From Metabacillus arenae (GTDB lineage: Bacteria > Bacillota > Bacilli > Bacillales > Bacillaceae): a stretch of 64,000 nt of DNA. Below are positions 45,901 to 55,075 of the stretch, piece after piece. The position numbers and the translations under genes were made by a program. Where the stretch lies: the NCBI RefSeq assembly GCF_014773385.1, contig NZ_JACXAI010000021.1, forward strand, positions 1 through 64,000. Reading direction: 5' to 3'. Under the pieces are notes generated by a model, which searched no databases, was not told the DNA's origin, and saw only the letters and a list, made by a program, of their open reading frames with translations. The stretch's first letter is position 1, and each line of letters begins with the position of its first letter.

Positions 45901-47546
45901 TTGGTCTTATTTCACCGCCGCCGCACCATGATATTTATTCAATCGAAGATTTGGCACAGCTAATTCATGATCTGAAAAATGCCAACCGTGATGCAAGAAT
46001 CAGCGTTAAGCTTGTAGCAAAAGCAGGCGTTGGGACAATTGCTGCTGGTGTTGCTAAAGGTGCAGCAGATGTCATTGTTATCAGCGGCTATGACGGAGGA
46101 ACAGGTGCGTCTCCAAAAACAAGCATCAAACATACTGGTCTTCCGTGGGAGCTTGGTTTGGCAGAGGCACACCAAACGCTAATGCTTAACGGCTTACGCG
46201 ATCGAGTTGTTTTAGAAACAGACGGGAAACTAATGACAGGCCAGGATGTTGTCATGGCAGCACTTTTAGGTGCTGAAGAATATGGGTTTGCTACTGCTCC
46301 ACTCGTAGTTTTAGGGTGTGTTATGATGCGTGCGTGTCATTTAGATACATGTCCGGTTGGAGTAGCAACTCAAAATCCTGAACTTCGTGAAAAGTTTACT
46401 GGAGATCCTGATCATATCGTAAACTATATGCGCTTTGTTGCTCAAGAAGTGCGTGAGATTATGGCTCAGCTTGGTTTTAAAACAATGGACGAAATGGTGG
46501 GCCGTTCAGATGTTCTGAAAGTAAGTGACCGTGCAAAAGCCCATTGGAAAGCGAAGCATTTAGACTTATCGACTCTTCTTTATCAACCTAAAGGTGTGCG
46601 GACTTTTAAAACACCTCAAAATCATAAAATTGACGAGTCGCTTGATTTACGTGAAATATTACCGGCTGTGGAATCAGCAATTGAAAAGCAGGTTCCTGTT
46701 GAAGTGTCTTTCCCAATTAATAATACCAATCGTGTTGTAGGGACAATTGTCGGTAGTGAGGTATCAAAAAGCTTTGGTGAAAAAGGATTACCTGACGATA
46801 CAATTACACTTCGCTTTACTGGCTCTGCCGGACAAAGCTTTGGGGCATTTGTACCAAAAGGGATGTCATTATATTTATCAGGAGATGCCAATGATTATGT
46901 AGGTAAAGGATTATCAGGCGGTAAATTGGTTGTCTCAGCGCCAAAAGATGCTACCCTTGAATCAGGTGAAAATGTTATTATCGGGAATGTTGCATTTTAT
47001 GGTGCTACAAACGGTGATGCGTATATTAACGGACGGGCAGGAGAACGTTTTGCCGTTCGTAACAGTGGTGTAAACGTGGTTGTTGAAGGAATCGGCGACC
47101 ATGGCTGTGAATATATGACAGGCGGACATGTCGTTATTTTAGGTGAAGTCGGCAAAAACTTTGGTGCAGGTATGTCAGGCGGTATTGCCTATGTATTAGC
47201 TGATAACCATGATGAGTTTAAAGCGTTGTGCAACAAAGAGATGATTGAGTTTGAAACGCTTGAAAATAAACAAGATGCTGGCACACTTAAGAAGATGATT
47301 TTCAATCATTTTAATAACACTGGAAGCTCAAAAGCTGCTTATGTTTTAGAGAACTGGGATGAGGTAGCTGATAAATTTGTTAAAGTTATTCCAAAAGACT
47401 ATAAGAGAATGCTCGACCGCATTAAAGACGAAAAAGCAGCTGGCGTAACAGATGAAAAAGCAATTATGAATGCTTTTCAAGCAAGTACAAATAAACAAAA
47501 ACAAGCACCGGCAAGTGAAAAAAGTACAGAAGCAGTAGTGTTGTAG
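42984..47546 (+). CDS. gltA: Glutamate synthase (NADPH) large subunit
   Basis: 1520-aa large subunit making glutamate from glutamine and 2-oxoglutarate. After a short propeptide the glutaminase nucleophile Cys22 lies in FEHDACGIGL. The FMN-binding synthase domain has GEGGEDSARY, KPGEGGQLPG and ISGYDGGTGASP. The 3Fe-4S cluster region is CVMMRACHLDTCPVGVATQ. The C-terminal GXGXG beta-helix has GNVAFYGATNGDAYINGRAGERFAVRNSG. GGGGGAG precedes the ATG. Named gltA as in B. subtilis (gltB in E. coli). Full length. Confidence 0.97.
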   Translation: MTYNQIPKAQGLYRPEFEHDACGIGLYAHIKGHATHDIVKKGLQMLCQLDHRGGQGSDPLTGDGAGLMVQIPDRFFQEKCDQMNLPEKGKYGVGMIFFSNDDDERKEIEARLNSYIEQEGQTVLGWRNVPVNIETIGPVAKESCPVIRQVFIGANKDIKDESIFERKLYIIRKQAEKWAKERGQRFYFASLSSRTIVYKGLLTPDQVDAFYMDLQDEEFVSAFALVHSRFSTNTFPSWERAHPNRYLIHNGEINTLRGNMNWMTAREQQFVSEAFGEDLPKVLPILDSEGSDSSILDNALEFFVMAGRKPAHAAMMMIPEPWAENPHMSEEKKAFYEYHSCLMEPWDGPTAISFTDGKQIGAILDRNGLRPARYYVTKDDYIIFSSEVGVIDVEQENVLYKDRLSPGKMLLIDLEEGRIISDEEIKSEMAQAFPYQKWLDGQLIKLNDQLQETEEEVTDLVVQQKAFGYTYEDIHKYLIPVITEGKDPLGSMGNDMPLAVLSDRPQSLFNYFKQLFAQVTNPPIDAIREQIVTSAMTLLGAEGNLLHPNEDNCRRIQLDSPVLSNAEIAQLKTNVYPEFKSQTIQTVFTEDLETELERVFLEAEKAISEGVSLLILSDRNLTEKEAPIPSLLSASALHQHLVRKGKRTKVSIIVETGEAREVHHFAALIGYGADAINPYLAFATYKQAISEGHLSTSYEEAVSKYVKGVTEGIVKVMSKMGISTVQSYRGAQIFEAVGISSNVIDRYFTGTASQLGGIELDTIAKEALIRHKDAYADQIDETLESGSDFQWRKTGEHHAFNPKTIHTLQWACRKDDYDLFKQYSQAANEERIGFLRNLFSYDESRPAIPIYEVESVESIVRRFKTGAMSFGSLSKEAHETLAIAMNRLGGKSNSGEGGEDSARYTADENGDLRRSSIKQIASGRFGVKSHYLVNADELQIKMAQGAKPGEGGQLPGNKVYPWVADVRGSTPGVGLISPPPHHDIYSIEDLAQLIHDLKNANRDARISVKLVAKAGVGTIAAGVAKGAADVIVISGYDGGTGASPKTSIKHTGLPWELGLAEAHQTLMLNGLRDRVVLETDGKLMTGQDVVMAALLGAEEYGFATAPLVVLGCVMMRACHLDTCPVGVATQNPELREKFTGDPDHIVNYMRFVAQEVREIMAQLGFKTMDEMVGRSDVLKVSDRAKAHWKAKHLDLSTLLYQPKGVRTFKTPQNHKIDESLDLREILPAVESAIEKQVPVEVSFPINNTNRVVGTIVGSEVSKSFGEKGLPDDTITLRFTGSAGQSFGAFVPKGMSLYLSGDANDYVGKGLSGGKLVVSAPKDATLESGENVIIGNVAFYGATNGDAYINGRAGERFAVRNSGVNVVVEGIGDHGCEYMTGGHVVILGEVGKNFGAGMSGGIAYVLADNHDEFKALCNKEMIEFETLENKQDAGTLKKMIFNHFNNTGSSKAAYVLENWDEVADKFVKVIPKDYKRMLDRIKDEKAAGVTDEKAIMNAFQASTNKQKQAPASEKSTEAVVL

Positions 47547-47562
47547 GAAAGGAGAGAGGAAG

Positions 47563-49044
47563 ATGGGAAAAGCAACAGGATTTATAGATTATCCGCGTGA
47601 AAAGGGAAAAGAAAGAAATCCTCGCACACGGATTGCCGACTGGAAAGAATATTCAGCCCCTTTCTCTGATGAAACTTTAAGCAGACAAGGAGCTCGCTGC
47701 ATGGATTGCGGTACTCCTTTCTGTCATATGGGCACGGAGTTAAAAGGAGTTACAACCGGATGTCCAATTCACAACTTAATTCCTGAATGGAACGATTTAG
47801 TTTATCACGGCAAATGGAAAGAGGCGCTGGATCGGTTATTAAAAACAAACAATTTTCCTGAGTTCACAGGACGTGTTTGTCCTGCACCATGTGAGGGTTC
47901 TTGTACGGTGGCGATTTCTGACCCGGCTGTTGCTATTAAAAGTATTGAACGTACGATTATTGACAAGGGTTTCGAAAACGGCTGGATTACACCACGCATT
48001 CCAGAGAAACGGACTGGAAAGAAAGTCGCTATTGTCGGTTCAGGTCCTGCAGGCTTAGCGAGTGCTGATCAGCTTAACCAAGCTGGACACTCAGTAACAG
48101 TCTATGAGCGTTCAGACCGTGCGGGAGGATTACTCACATATGGAATCCCGAATATGAAGCTTGAAAAAGAAATTGTTGAACGCAGAATCAATTTGTTAAA
48201 TCAAGAGGGCATCGAATTTGTTACAAACACAGAAATCGGAAAGGATATTACTCCTGAAGAGCTTCAGGAACAATACGACTCTGTCATCCTTTGTACAGGT
48301 GCGCAAAAACAAAGGGATTTAGTAATAGAAGGCCGCGAAGCAAACGGTGTTCACTTTGCGATGGACTATTTAACAACCTCTACGAAGAGTCTTTTAGATT
48401 CAAACTTTGAGGATGGAAAGTATATCGACACTGAAGGAAAAGATGTTATTGTGATCGGAGGCGGTGACACAGGTGCTGACTGTGTCGCAACAGCTCTTCG
48501 TCAAAACTGCCGTAGTGTCGTGCAATTCGGCAAACATCCAATCCTGCCATTGTCAAGAACGTCAGATAATATGTGGCCGGAATTCCCGAATGTTTTCACA
48601 CTCGAATATGCATATGAAGAGGCGGAAGCAAAGTTTGGAAAAGATCCGCGTCAGTATTCAATCCAAACGAAAAAGATTGTGTCAGATGAGAATGGTAATG
48701 TAAAAGAACTGCATACAATCCAAATGGAAAAAGTAAAGAATGAACAGGGCCATTTCGTTTTCAACGAAATAGCAGGAACAGAAAAAGTATGGCCTGCAAA
48801 CCACGTGTTTATTGCAATTGGTTTTGAAGGAACGGAGCAACCTCTATTAGAAAAGTTCGGTGTCAAAGCAACAAACCATAAAATCGAAGCCACCTATGGT
48901 GAATACAAGACAAATATAGACGGTGTTTTTGCCGCAGGTGATGCGAGAAGAGGCCAAAGCTTAATCGTTTGGGCAATTAATGAAGGTCGGGAAGCAGCAC
49001 GTGAAGTAGATCGTTACTTGATGGGAAGTTCGAATTTACCATAA
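47563..49044 (+). CDS. gltB: Glutamate synthase (NADPH) small subunit
   Basis: 493-aa small subunit, 16 bp after gltA. N-terminal cysteine-rich [4Fe-4S] region: [10 protein letters not shown]...[14 protein letters not shown] and [15 protein letters not shown] site [22 protein letters not shown] site [20 protein letters not shown], and the C-terminal [24 protein letters not shown]. It passes electrons from NADPH to the large subunit. Named gltB as in B. subtilis (gltD in E. coli). Confidence 0.97.
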   Translation: MGKATGFIDYPREKGKERNPRTRIADWKEYSAPFSDETLSRQGARCMDCGTPFCHMGTELKGVTTGCPIHNLIPEWNDLVYHGKWKEALDRLLKTNNFPEFTGRVCPAPCEGSCTVAISDPAVAIKSIERTIIDKGFENGWITPRIPEKRTGKKVAIVGSGPAGLASADQLNQAGHSVTVYERSDRAGGLLTYGIPNMKLEKEIVERRINLLNQEGIEFVTNTEIGKDITPEELQEQYDSVILCTGAQKQRDLVIEGREANGVHFAMDYLTTSTKSLLDSNFEDGKYIDTEGKDVIVIGGGDTGADCVATALRQNCRSVVQFGKHPILPLSRTSDNMWPEFPNVFTLEYAYEEAEAKFGKDPRQYSIQTKKIVSDENGNVKELHTIQMEKVKNEQGHFVFNEIAGTEKVWPANHVFIAIGFEGTEQPLLEKFGVKATNHKIEATYGEYKTNIDGVFAAGDARRGQSLIVWAINEGREAAREVDRYLMGSSNLP

Positions 49045-49100
49045 AAAACGGTTATTAAATATTTTAATGTTGCTTAGCTCAGGTTATCATTGACTAAGGT

Positions 49101-49140
49101 AAGGACAGTGGGCATTTGAATCGCCCACTGTCCTTTTTTT
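49101..49140 (+). terminator. Terminator of gltAB
   Basis: AAGGACAGTGGGC and GCCCACTGTCCTT form a perfect 13-bp stem, followed by a T run. Confidence 0.92.
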
Positions 49141-49247
49141 GTACAATTTTATCTTTCATATGGATAAAATTTGGGATTTTAATGCCGTAAAACGCAAAAC
49201 ATTGAAATTCTTTATTTTCCTGACATTGCCCTTTAGATAAAAATTGA

Positions 49248-50525
49248 TTAAAACATCGAAGAAAATTGAACCACTGCCAAACCAATAAATAAAAGTATAC
49301 AAGATCCTAATACAGCATTTGTTACCCAGCCATTTTTATAATCAATATCTACCCGTTTTGAATTTAAGAGCCAGATTAAAGTAAAAGCGAGAAACGGCAT
49401 AAATATGGCTCCAAGGGCTCCATGGATAATGACAAGACCAACTGGTTTACCAAGGAAGAGCAGCAGCATTGGAGGGAAAGTTAACCAGATTAAATAAAAA
49501 CGATAGGCTGGATCTTTTTCTGATACAGGTTTGTCAGAAACATTTTCTTTTCTACGCAATGTTCGAACAAAATCGGCAAAAAGATATGGGACACCATTCC
49601 AAACGCCAAGCAGTGAAGAAAAAGCTGCAGACCAAGCTCCAAGCAAAAACATCCATTGTACAATACTGCCAAATTCATCTGCAAGCATGACAGACAGTGT
49701 AATTAGCCCTTGTTCGTCTTCAACTTTAATTCCTGATCCAAATAAAAATTCAGCCCCAACAATTAATAACGACAGGGTGAAAATAGCAGTCACAATATAT
49801 GCAACAGAGTTATCCACTCTCATCATGGAGATCCAAGATTTCCCTCTCCACTTTTTCTCTTGAAGCCAATAGCCATATGACGCCATCGTAATCGTCCCGC
49901 CTACACCGCCAATTAAGCCCAGTACTAGTAAGAATGATCCTGATTCTAACCGTGGTACAAGAATCCCGTTTAAAATACTTCCGATATCAGGCAGCAACAC
50001 GACTGCTGTGCCAACAACTGTCACAAACATAATGCCAATCAGGACGAGCATGACACGCTCGAAAATGATGTATTTACCAGTCCATATGAGTGCAAACCCA
50101 GCAAGTAAATGAATGATCGCCCATGCCCATAACGGCATAATTGGAAACATTGCCGTCATCATCAGAGCACATGTAGAGGCGGCCGCAGCACCATATAAAA
50201 ATCCCCATATAATCGAATAAATACCAAAGTAGCCAGTTGCCCAACGTCCCAAAGAATGCCAACCTTCTAAAATAGTTTTTCCTGTTGCTAAATGCCAGCG
50301 TCCAATACCTTCTGTTAAATAAAATTTTAATAAAGCCCCTAAAATAATTGCCCAGCCAAGCGTCGTTCCGAATCCCACTCCCGCCACAAGGGCAGCAATT
50401 AGATCACCAGTACCAACACCTGTTGCTGCTGTTACAAAGCCGGGTCCAACATTTTTGAGTTTTTGACCTATAGTTTTTGGGGGCGTTGGAACCGTGATCT
50501 GCTCCGGTTTAACTTCTGGAATCAT
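49248..50525 (-). CDS. Nramp-fold membrane transporter lacking canonical metal motifs
   Basis: About 425-aa polytopic protein of the Nramp superfamily. Helix 1 reads VGPGFVTAATGVGTGDLIAA, where Mn/Fe carriers have GPG...DPGN. The helix 6 region reads GGVGGTITMASYGYWLQEKKW, where they have MPH. Both metal-binding motifs are thus replaced, so an Mn2+ or Fe2+ role cannot be assumed; this Nramp-related subgroup is common in Gram-positives. The frame opens at 50597, but the GGAGGAGG site points to ATG 50525. No MntR box is seen. Confidence 0.8.
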   Translation of the reverse strand: MIPEVKPEQITVPTPPKTIGQKLKNVGPGFVTAATGVGTGDLIAALVAGVGFGTTLGWAIILGALLKFYLTEGIGRWHLATGKTILEGWHSLGRWATGYFGIYSIIWGFLYGAAAASTCALMMTAMFPIMPLWAWAIIHLLAGFALIWTGKYIIFERVMLVLIGIMFVTVVGTAVVLLPDIGSILNGILVPRLESGSFLLVLGLIGGVGGTITMASYGYWLQEKKWRGKSWISMMRVDNSVAYIVTAIFTLSLLIVGAEFLFGSGIKVEDEQGLITLSVMLADEFGSIVQWMFLLGAWSAAFSSLLGVWNGVPYLFADFVRTLRRKENVSDKPVSEKDPAYRFYLIWLTFPPMLLLFLGKPVGLVIIHGALGAIFMPFLAFTLIWLLNSKRVDIDYKNGWVTNAVLGSCILLFIGLAVVQFSSMF

Positions 50526-50741
50526 TGTGATACCTCCTCCTGTATAAAAAGCTACAAAATTAAAATTAATATTTCTGAGTATTGAATCCGCTTCCATTTT
50601 GTATCAGCTTGATGGGTTATTTGTTATAAGTCCAATCATTAGTAGAAGAATAGAATAATTTGCATATGGTTACTGCCTTTTCTCAAGATTTTATCATTTT
50701 ATACCCCCTCGGATGATTTTACTTAATTCTAAACTTCATTC

Positions 50742-50779
50742 AGTTGTAATACAACAATCATTTTATTTGTATTACAACT
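50742..50779. promoter_or_regulatory. Twin FadR/GntR-type operators
   Basis: TTGTAATACAA (50744-50754) and TTGTATTACAA (50767-50777) are each palindromic and fit the GntR-family half-site pattern GTM-N-KAC. Together they form a larger palindrome with perfect 13-bp arms (50742-50754, 50767-50779). Centres are 23 bp apart, about two helical turns. They lie in the 412 bp between the Nramp-like and oxidase genes and probably bind the FCD regulator encoded downstream. Confidence 0.68.
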
Positions 50780-50901
50780 TATTTTATTTTTCTTGATTTT
50801 CTTGATGTTAGGTCATAGAATTAAGGTAAATTAGAATAAATTGTTTAAATTAGCATACAAAAACACATTAACTTTGTCTATACTTTTTATGATTGCAATA
50901 T

Positions 50902-50912
50902 TTGTATTATAA
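50902..50912. promoter_or_regulatory. Third FadR/GntR-type operator copy, near the oxidase start
   Basis: TTGTATTATAA differs by one base from TTGTATTACAA at 50767 and lies about 25 bp before the oxidase start codon, where a bound repressor would block transcription. Confidence 0.5.
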
Positions 50913-50937
50913 ATTATGGAGAAGGAGATTAAGAGCA

Positions 50938-52155
50938 ATGTATGATTATTTAATAATTGGTGGAGGAATCGTTGGACTGTCGACTGGCTATGCACTTAGT
51001 GAGTGTTACCCACATGCAAAAATTGCTATTATAGAGAAAGAACGTACACTAGCTAACCATCAAACCGGACATAATAGTGGAGTTATTCATTCTGGTATTT
51101 ATTATAAGCCGGGCAGCTATAAAGCTAAATTTGCACGTGAGGGAAATGAGGCCATGATAACCTTTTGTAAAAAACATGGGATCAAATATGAGGTGTGTGG
51201 AAAGGTAATCGTTGCAACAGATCCAGAAGAACTGCCATTTATGGATAACTTATATAAACGAGGGTTGCAGAATGGATTGAATGTAGCGAAAATTGGAGTG
51301 GAAGAACTAAAAGATGTTGAACCCCATGTTAGAGGAATTGGTGCCATACGTGTTCCAAGCTGTGGAATTGCCGATTACAAGGGGGTTTCTCAAACCTTTG
51401 CCCGTCTTATCCAAGAAAGGGGAGGAAAAGTGCATCTTGCCACAAAAGTGGAGAAGATTAATGAGAAAAGTGATCGAATTACGATTGAAACAAATCGGGG
51501 CACATTTAAATCTCACTTCTTAATTAACTGTGCCGGACTACAAAGTGACCGAGTGGCAAAAATGAGCGGCTTGGGCACTGAAGCGAAAATTGTCCCATTC
51601 AGAGGGGAGTATTATGAATTAGTGCCAGATAAAAAACATCTTGTTAAACATCTTATTTATCCTGTACCGAATCCTGACTTCCCTTTCCTTGGTGTTCATT
51701 TCACCAGAATGATAAATGGTGAGGTACATGCAGGACCTAATGCTGTGCTTAGCTTTAAACGAGAAGGCTATAAAAAAACAGATTTTAACTTCAAAGACTT
51801 TTTTGAAGTGATGACGTACACAGGTTTTTGGAAAATGGCAGTTCCAAATATGAAGGAAGGCTTAAACGAAATGTTTCGTTCCTTTAGTAAGCAAGCATTT
51901 CTACGCAGTTTGCAAAGGCTTATTCCAGAATTAACTGAGAACGATATAGTGCCAACACATGCAGGTGTGAGAGCACAAGCTCTTAAGCAGGATGGAAGTA
52001 TGGTGGACGATTTTTTAATTGATTCTAATCGACGTTCTATCCATATTTTAAATGCGCCTTCACCTGCGGCAACTGCTTCAATTTCTATTGGCAGGGCTAT
52101 ATGTGAACAGGTTCCGAAACCGCCTGCTTTAAATGTCTTTCCCAAATATATATGA
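50938..52155 (+). CDS. lhgO: L-2-hydroxyglutarate oxidase (FAD-dependent, LhgO-like)
   Basis: About 405-aa flavoprotein. The FAD motif is YLIIGGGIVGLSTGYAL near residue 4, then TGHNSGVIHSGIYYKPGSYKAKF, typical of LhgO. The C-terminal VPTHAGVRAQALKQDG and LNAPSPAATASISIG close the FAD fold. It oxidises L-2-hydroxyglutarate to 2-oxoglutarate, probably passing electrons to the respiratory chain. The in-frame codon at 50893 overlaps the third operator; ATG 50938 follows AAGGAGA. It overlaps the regulator frame by 4 bp. Confidence 0.87.
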   Translation: MYDYLIIGGGIVGLSTGYALSECYPHAKIAIIEKERTLANHQTGHNSGVIHSGIYYKPGSYKAKFAREGNEAMITFCKKHGIKYEVCGKVIVATDPEELPFMDNLYKRGLQNGLNVAKIGVEELKDVEPHVRGIGAIRVPSCGIADYKGVSQTFARLIQERGGKVHLATKVEKINEKSDRITIETNRGTFKSHFLINCAGLQSDRVAKMSGLGTEAKIVPFRGEYYELVPDKKHLVKHLIYPVPNPDFPFLGVHFTRMINGEVHAGPNAVLSFKREGYKKTDFNFKDFFEVMTYTGFWKMAVPNMKEGLNEMFRSFSKQAFLRSLQRLIPELTENDIVPTHAGVRAQALKQDGSMVDDFLIDSNRRSIHILNAPSPAATASISIGRAICEQVPKPPALNVFPKYI

Positions 52156-52175
52156 AGAAGGAAGATAATAACTTG

Positions 52176-52862
52176 ATGCAAAAGGAGAAAGTATCACAAA
52201 AAATATCACGGGAATTACTAGTTATGATTGAGAATGGAAAATTTCCGCCAGGCTCAAAACTTCCTACAGAATTGGAATTAGCTGAATTGTTCGGTGTTAG
52301 TCGAATGCCTATTCGGGAAGCTTTAAGTGTATTACGAGCTATGGGTCTCATTTCTTCTCAGCAAGGTGGAGGAAGTTATGTTGAAGAAATTATCCCAAGT
52401 TCACTAAGTCAGCATTTTCACATTCAAAAAGCAGAGGGGGAGAGCATCCAACACCTATTTGAAATGCGAAAAATATTAGAACCAGAGGCGGCTTTTTTAG
52501 CTGCATCCAGGAGAACAGCCAATGAATTAGAAAGAATGCGAGAAGTATTAAAGTGGATGGAAGAAGATTTTATTGTTAAAGAAAAGACTGGCAGAGAAGC
52601 TGATTTTGAATTCCATCGAACAATTATTCAAGCTACCCACAATTCAGTAATGATTCTTATGCTGGAAAACCTGTCTACTCTTTACAATAAAGTATTAGAG
52701 ATTACCCTTAAGCAAAATGTTGGACTTGCAAGAAAAAGAGAAATTGTCTATAAAGAACACGAAAATATTTTTTTAGCGATCGAAGCAGAAGAGCCGGAAC
52801 TAGCGAAGGTGCAGTCAATCATTCACTTGAAAAACGTAGAAAGGAAACTTCAATTATTATAA
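52176..52862 (+). CDS. FadR/GntR family transcriptional regulator (FCD domain)
   Basis: About 228-aa regulator. The GntR winged HTH (about 1-75) is clear: FPPGSKLPTELELAELFGVSRMPIREALSVLRAMGLI. The FCD effector domain has FEMRKILEPEAAFLAA, EADFEFHRTII and a late EHENIFLAIEAEE with metal-ligand His. It shares an operon with the L-2-hydroxyglutarate oxidase gene and likely represses it through TTGTAWTACAA sites. ATG 52152 overlaps the previous stop but has no ribosome site; ATG 52176 (or TTG 52173) follows AAGAAGGAAG. Confidence 0.87.
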   Translation: MQKEKVSQKISRELLVMIENGKFPPGSKLPTELELAELFGVSRMPIREALSVLRAMGLISSQQGGGSYVEEIIPSSLSQHFHIQKAEGESIQHLFEMRKILEPEAAFLAASRRTANELERMREVLKWMEEDFIVKEKTGREADFEFHRTIIQATHNSVMILMLENLSTLYNKVLEITLKQNVGLARKREIVYKEHENIFLAIEAEEPELAKVQSIIHLKNVERKLQLL

Positions 52863-52934
52863 AATTGGACCAATGGAATAAGGCACAGTGAGATAATGAG
52901 CAAGGTTGATTGAAAATTATAAGAAAATTATGGG

Positions 52935-52963
52935 TTGATTATTGTCTGTGTTCATTATAAAAT
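52935..52963 (+). promoter_or_regulatory. Probable sigma-A promoter of the T-box leader
   Basis: TTGATT, 17 bp, TAAAAT. Transcription would begin near 52970 and run through the T-box into leuA. Confidence 0.5.
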
Positions 52964-52969
52964 GGAAAA

Positions 52970-53226
52970 AATCAATTAAATGAAAACACAATGAATGGGA
53001 GTATTAAGGAGTATTTATTGTTTAGAGAGCTGTCGGCAGGTGAGAGACAGTCAATAAATCCCCAAACTCGCCCATGAGTGGTAAGGCTGATATGTAGGTC
53101 TTAACGGTTGACCACCGTAATCCAGTTGTTAAGTGGATTCGCCTGAGTTTTATCATGCGAATCAAAAAGAGTGGTACCACGTAGGCAAAGCCTGTCGTCT
53201 CTTATGAGATGATAGGCTTTTTTATT
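52970..53226 (+). ncRNA. T-box leader, leucine type
   Basis: Stem I begins around AGAGAGCTGTCGGCAGGTGAG (53025). The specifier region reads AAACTCGCCC (about 53066), giving codon CUC for leucine. The T-box motif AGAGTGGTACCACG is at 53169-53182. The terminator is AAAGCCTGTCGTCTC / GAGATGATAGGCTTT plus T run (53188-53226); pairing of its 5' arm with the T-box side forms the antiterminator. Uncharged tRNA-Leu would switch on the downstream isopropylmalate synthase gene. Confidence 0.92.
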
Positions 53227-53268
53227 TTAAGCAAAGGAAGTATTATCAGTGAAAGGGTGAACGGCAAA

Positions 53269-54972
53269 GTGAAAAATTTCGACAAGTATTCCAGAAGTTA
53301 CTTTATGCCACCAGTGAAAAGTTTGAAGTGGACGGAGAAGGAGTATATTACCGAAGCTCCTTTATGGTGCAGTGTGGATCTTCGAGATGGGAATCAGGCT
53401 TTGGTTGTCCCTATGAGTCTGGAAGAGAAGTTAGAATATTTCCAATTGCTTTTGAAAATAGGGTTCAAGGAAATAGAAGTTGGCTTTCCCGCTGCATCGG
53501 AAACAGAATATACTTTTTTGCGTACATTGATCGAACAAGATTTGATCCCGGATGATGTAACCATTCAAGTGCTAACCCAGTCAAGGGAACATATTATAAG
53601 AAAAACGTTTGAATCGCTTAAAGGTGTGAATAAAGCAGTAGTGCACCTTTACAATTCAACATCAGTGGCCCAGCGGGAGCAGGTATTCAAGAAATCCAAG
53701 AAAGAAATTATCGATATTGCTGTTACTGGTGCAAAATTGCTTAAGAAATATGCTGCTGAAACCGAGGGGAACTTCAAATTTCAGTATTCACCAGAGAGCT
53801 TTACAGGTACAGAATTGGATTTTGCCCTTGATATATGCAATCAGGTGATTGATGTATGGAAGCCGACAGCTGATAACAAGATCATCATCAACCTGCCAGC
53901 TACGGTATCTCTTTCTATGCCTCACGTATATGCAAGCCAGATTGAATACATGAGTGATAATCTGAACTCCAGAGAGAACGTTATCTTATCACTGCATCCA
54001 CACAATGACAGAGGAAGCGGTATTGCAGATGCGGAGCTGGGAATGTTAGCCGGAGGGCAAAGAATCGAGGGTACGCTGTTTGGGAATGGGGAAAGAACAG
54101 GCAACGTAGATATTGTTACGTTAGCTCTGAATATGTTTTCGCATGGAGTGGATCCTGAACTCCATTTGGAAAATATCCCTGAAATTGTTGCCATATATGA
54201 ACGTATCACAAATATGAGGATTAATGAGAGACAACCATATGCAGGTAAGCTTGTATTCGCTGCATTTTCAGGCTCACATCAGGATGCAATTGCTAAAGGT
54301 ATGAAAATAAGAGAAGAAATGGAATGTGAGTATTGGACGGTCCCGTATTTATTAATTGATCCAAAGGATATTGGAAGAGAGTATGAAGGAGATGTCATCC
54401 GTATTAACAGCCAGTCGGGTAAAGGGGGGATCGGTTATCTTCTTCAGCAGCAATATGGGCTTGATCTTCCACTTCAAATGCGTGAGAGCTTCGGGTACGC
54501 TGTTAAAAATGTATCGGATCGTCTTCATAAAGAGCTTATGTCTAATGAAATATATGACATTTTCATAAATGAATATGTGAATATAAAAACTCCTGTCGAG
54601 TTTATCAATTTCAGATATATTCAAAATGATGATTACCAAACGATTGTATCCATCCTGATAAATGATGAAGTTCAGGAGATTACAGGCGTGGGGAACGGAA
54701 GACTAGACGCCATCAGCAACTCTCTCCAATCTAAACTGGGGATCCATTATAAAGATTTGGTCTATAAGGAGCATGCTTTAGAAATAGGATCGGGATCAAA
54801 AGCTGTATCTTACGTTGGTTTAACCGCAGAGGATGGTGCTGTTTATTGGGGTTCTGGGATTGACGTAGATATTATGACCTCTTCTGTAAAAGCTCTGTTT
54901 AGTGCAGTTAACAACATGATGACCTGCGAACGGCTTCCAATTGAAAATGATCTTTCCTTGACAAAAAAATGA
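53269..54972 (+). CDS. leuA: 2-isopropylmalate synthase (LeuA2 type)
   Basis: About 567-aa synthase for the first committed step of leucine synthesis, condensing acetyl-CoA with 2-oxoisovalerate. KSLKWTEKEYITEAPLWCSVDLRDGNQAL and the later SLHPHNDRGSGIADAELG hold the metal-binding and catalytic residues. The length, with a C-terminal regulatory domain (about 430-560), matches the longer LeuA2 group. The frame opens inside the T-box terminator; GTG 53269 after GAAAGGG is the best start (GTG 53257 possible). The leader's leucine specifier supports the assignment. No other leu gene is adjacent. Confidence 0.88.
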   Translation: MKNFDKYSRSYFMPPVKSLKWTEKEYITEAPLWCSVDLRDGNQALVVPMSLEEKLEYFQLLLKIGFKEIEVGFPAASETEYTFLRTLIEQDLIPDDVTIQVLTQSREHIIRKTFESLKGVNKAVVHLYNSTSVAQREQVFKKSKKEIIDIAVTGAKLLKKYAAETEGNFKFQYSPESFTGTELDFALDICNQVIDVWKPTADNKIIINLPATVSLSMPHVYASQIEYMSDNLNSRENVILSLHPHNDRGSGIADAELGMLAGGQRIEGTLFGNGERTGNVDIVTLALNMFSHGVDPELHLENIPEIVAIYERITNMRINERQPYAGKLVFAAFSGSHQDAIAKGMKIREEMECEYWTVPYLLIDPKDIGREYEGDVIRINSQSGKGGIGYLLQQQYGLDLPLQMRESFGYAVKNVSDRLHKELMSNEIYDIFINEYVNIKTPVEFINFRYIQNDDYQTIVSILINDEVQEITGVGNGRLDAISNSLQSKLGIHYKDLVYKEHALEIGSGSKAVSYVGLTAEDGAVYWGSGIDVDIMTSSVKALFSAVNNMMTCERLPIENDLSLTKK

Positions 54973-55004
54973 GCGGCAAATATTGAAGCAAGTGACTAAA
55001 ACAG

Positions 55005-55069
55005 CGGGCAGTTCCCTCCTCCTTTCTTAAAAGCTTCTACTGAAGTCAAAGAGAGGAAATTACTGCCCG
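55005..55069. terminator. Bidirectional terminator between leuA and the convergent membrane gene
   Basis: CGGGCAGT and ACTGCCCG form the outer stem, with CCTC/GAGG pairing inside. Confidence 0.55.
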
Positions 55070-55075
55070 TTGATT

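Noticed and set aside
53209-53268. N-terminal extension of leuA starting at 53209
   Set aside because: The codons lie in the T-box terminator stem; the gene needs a start after it.
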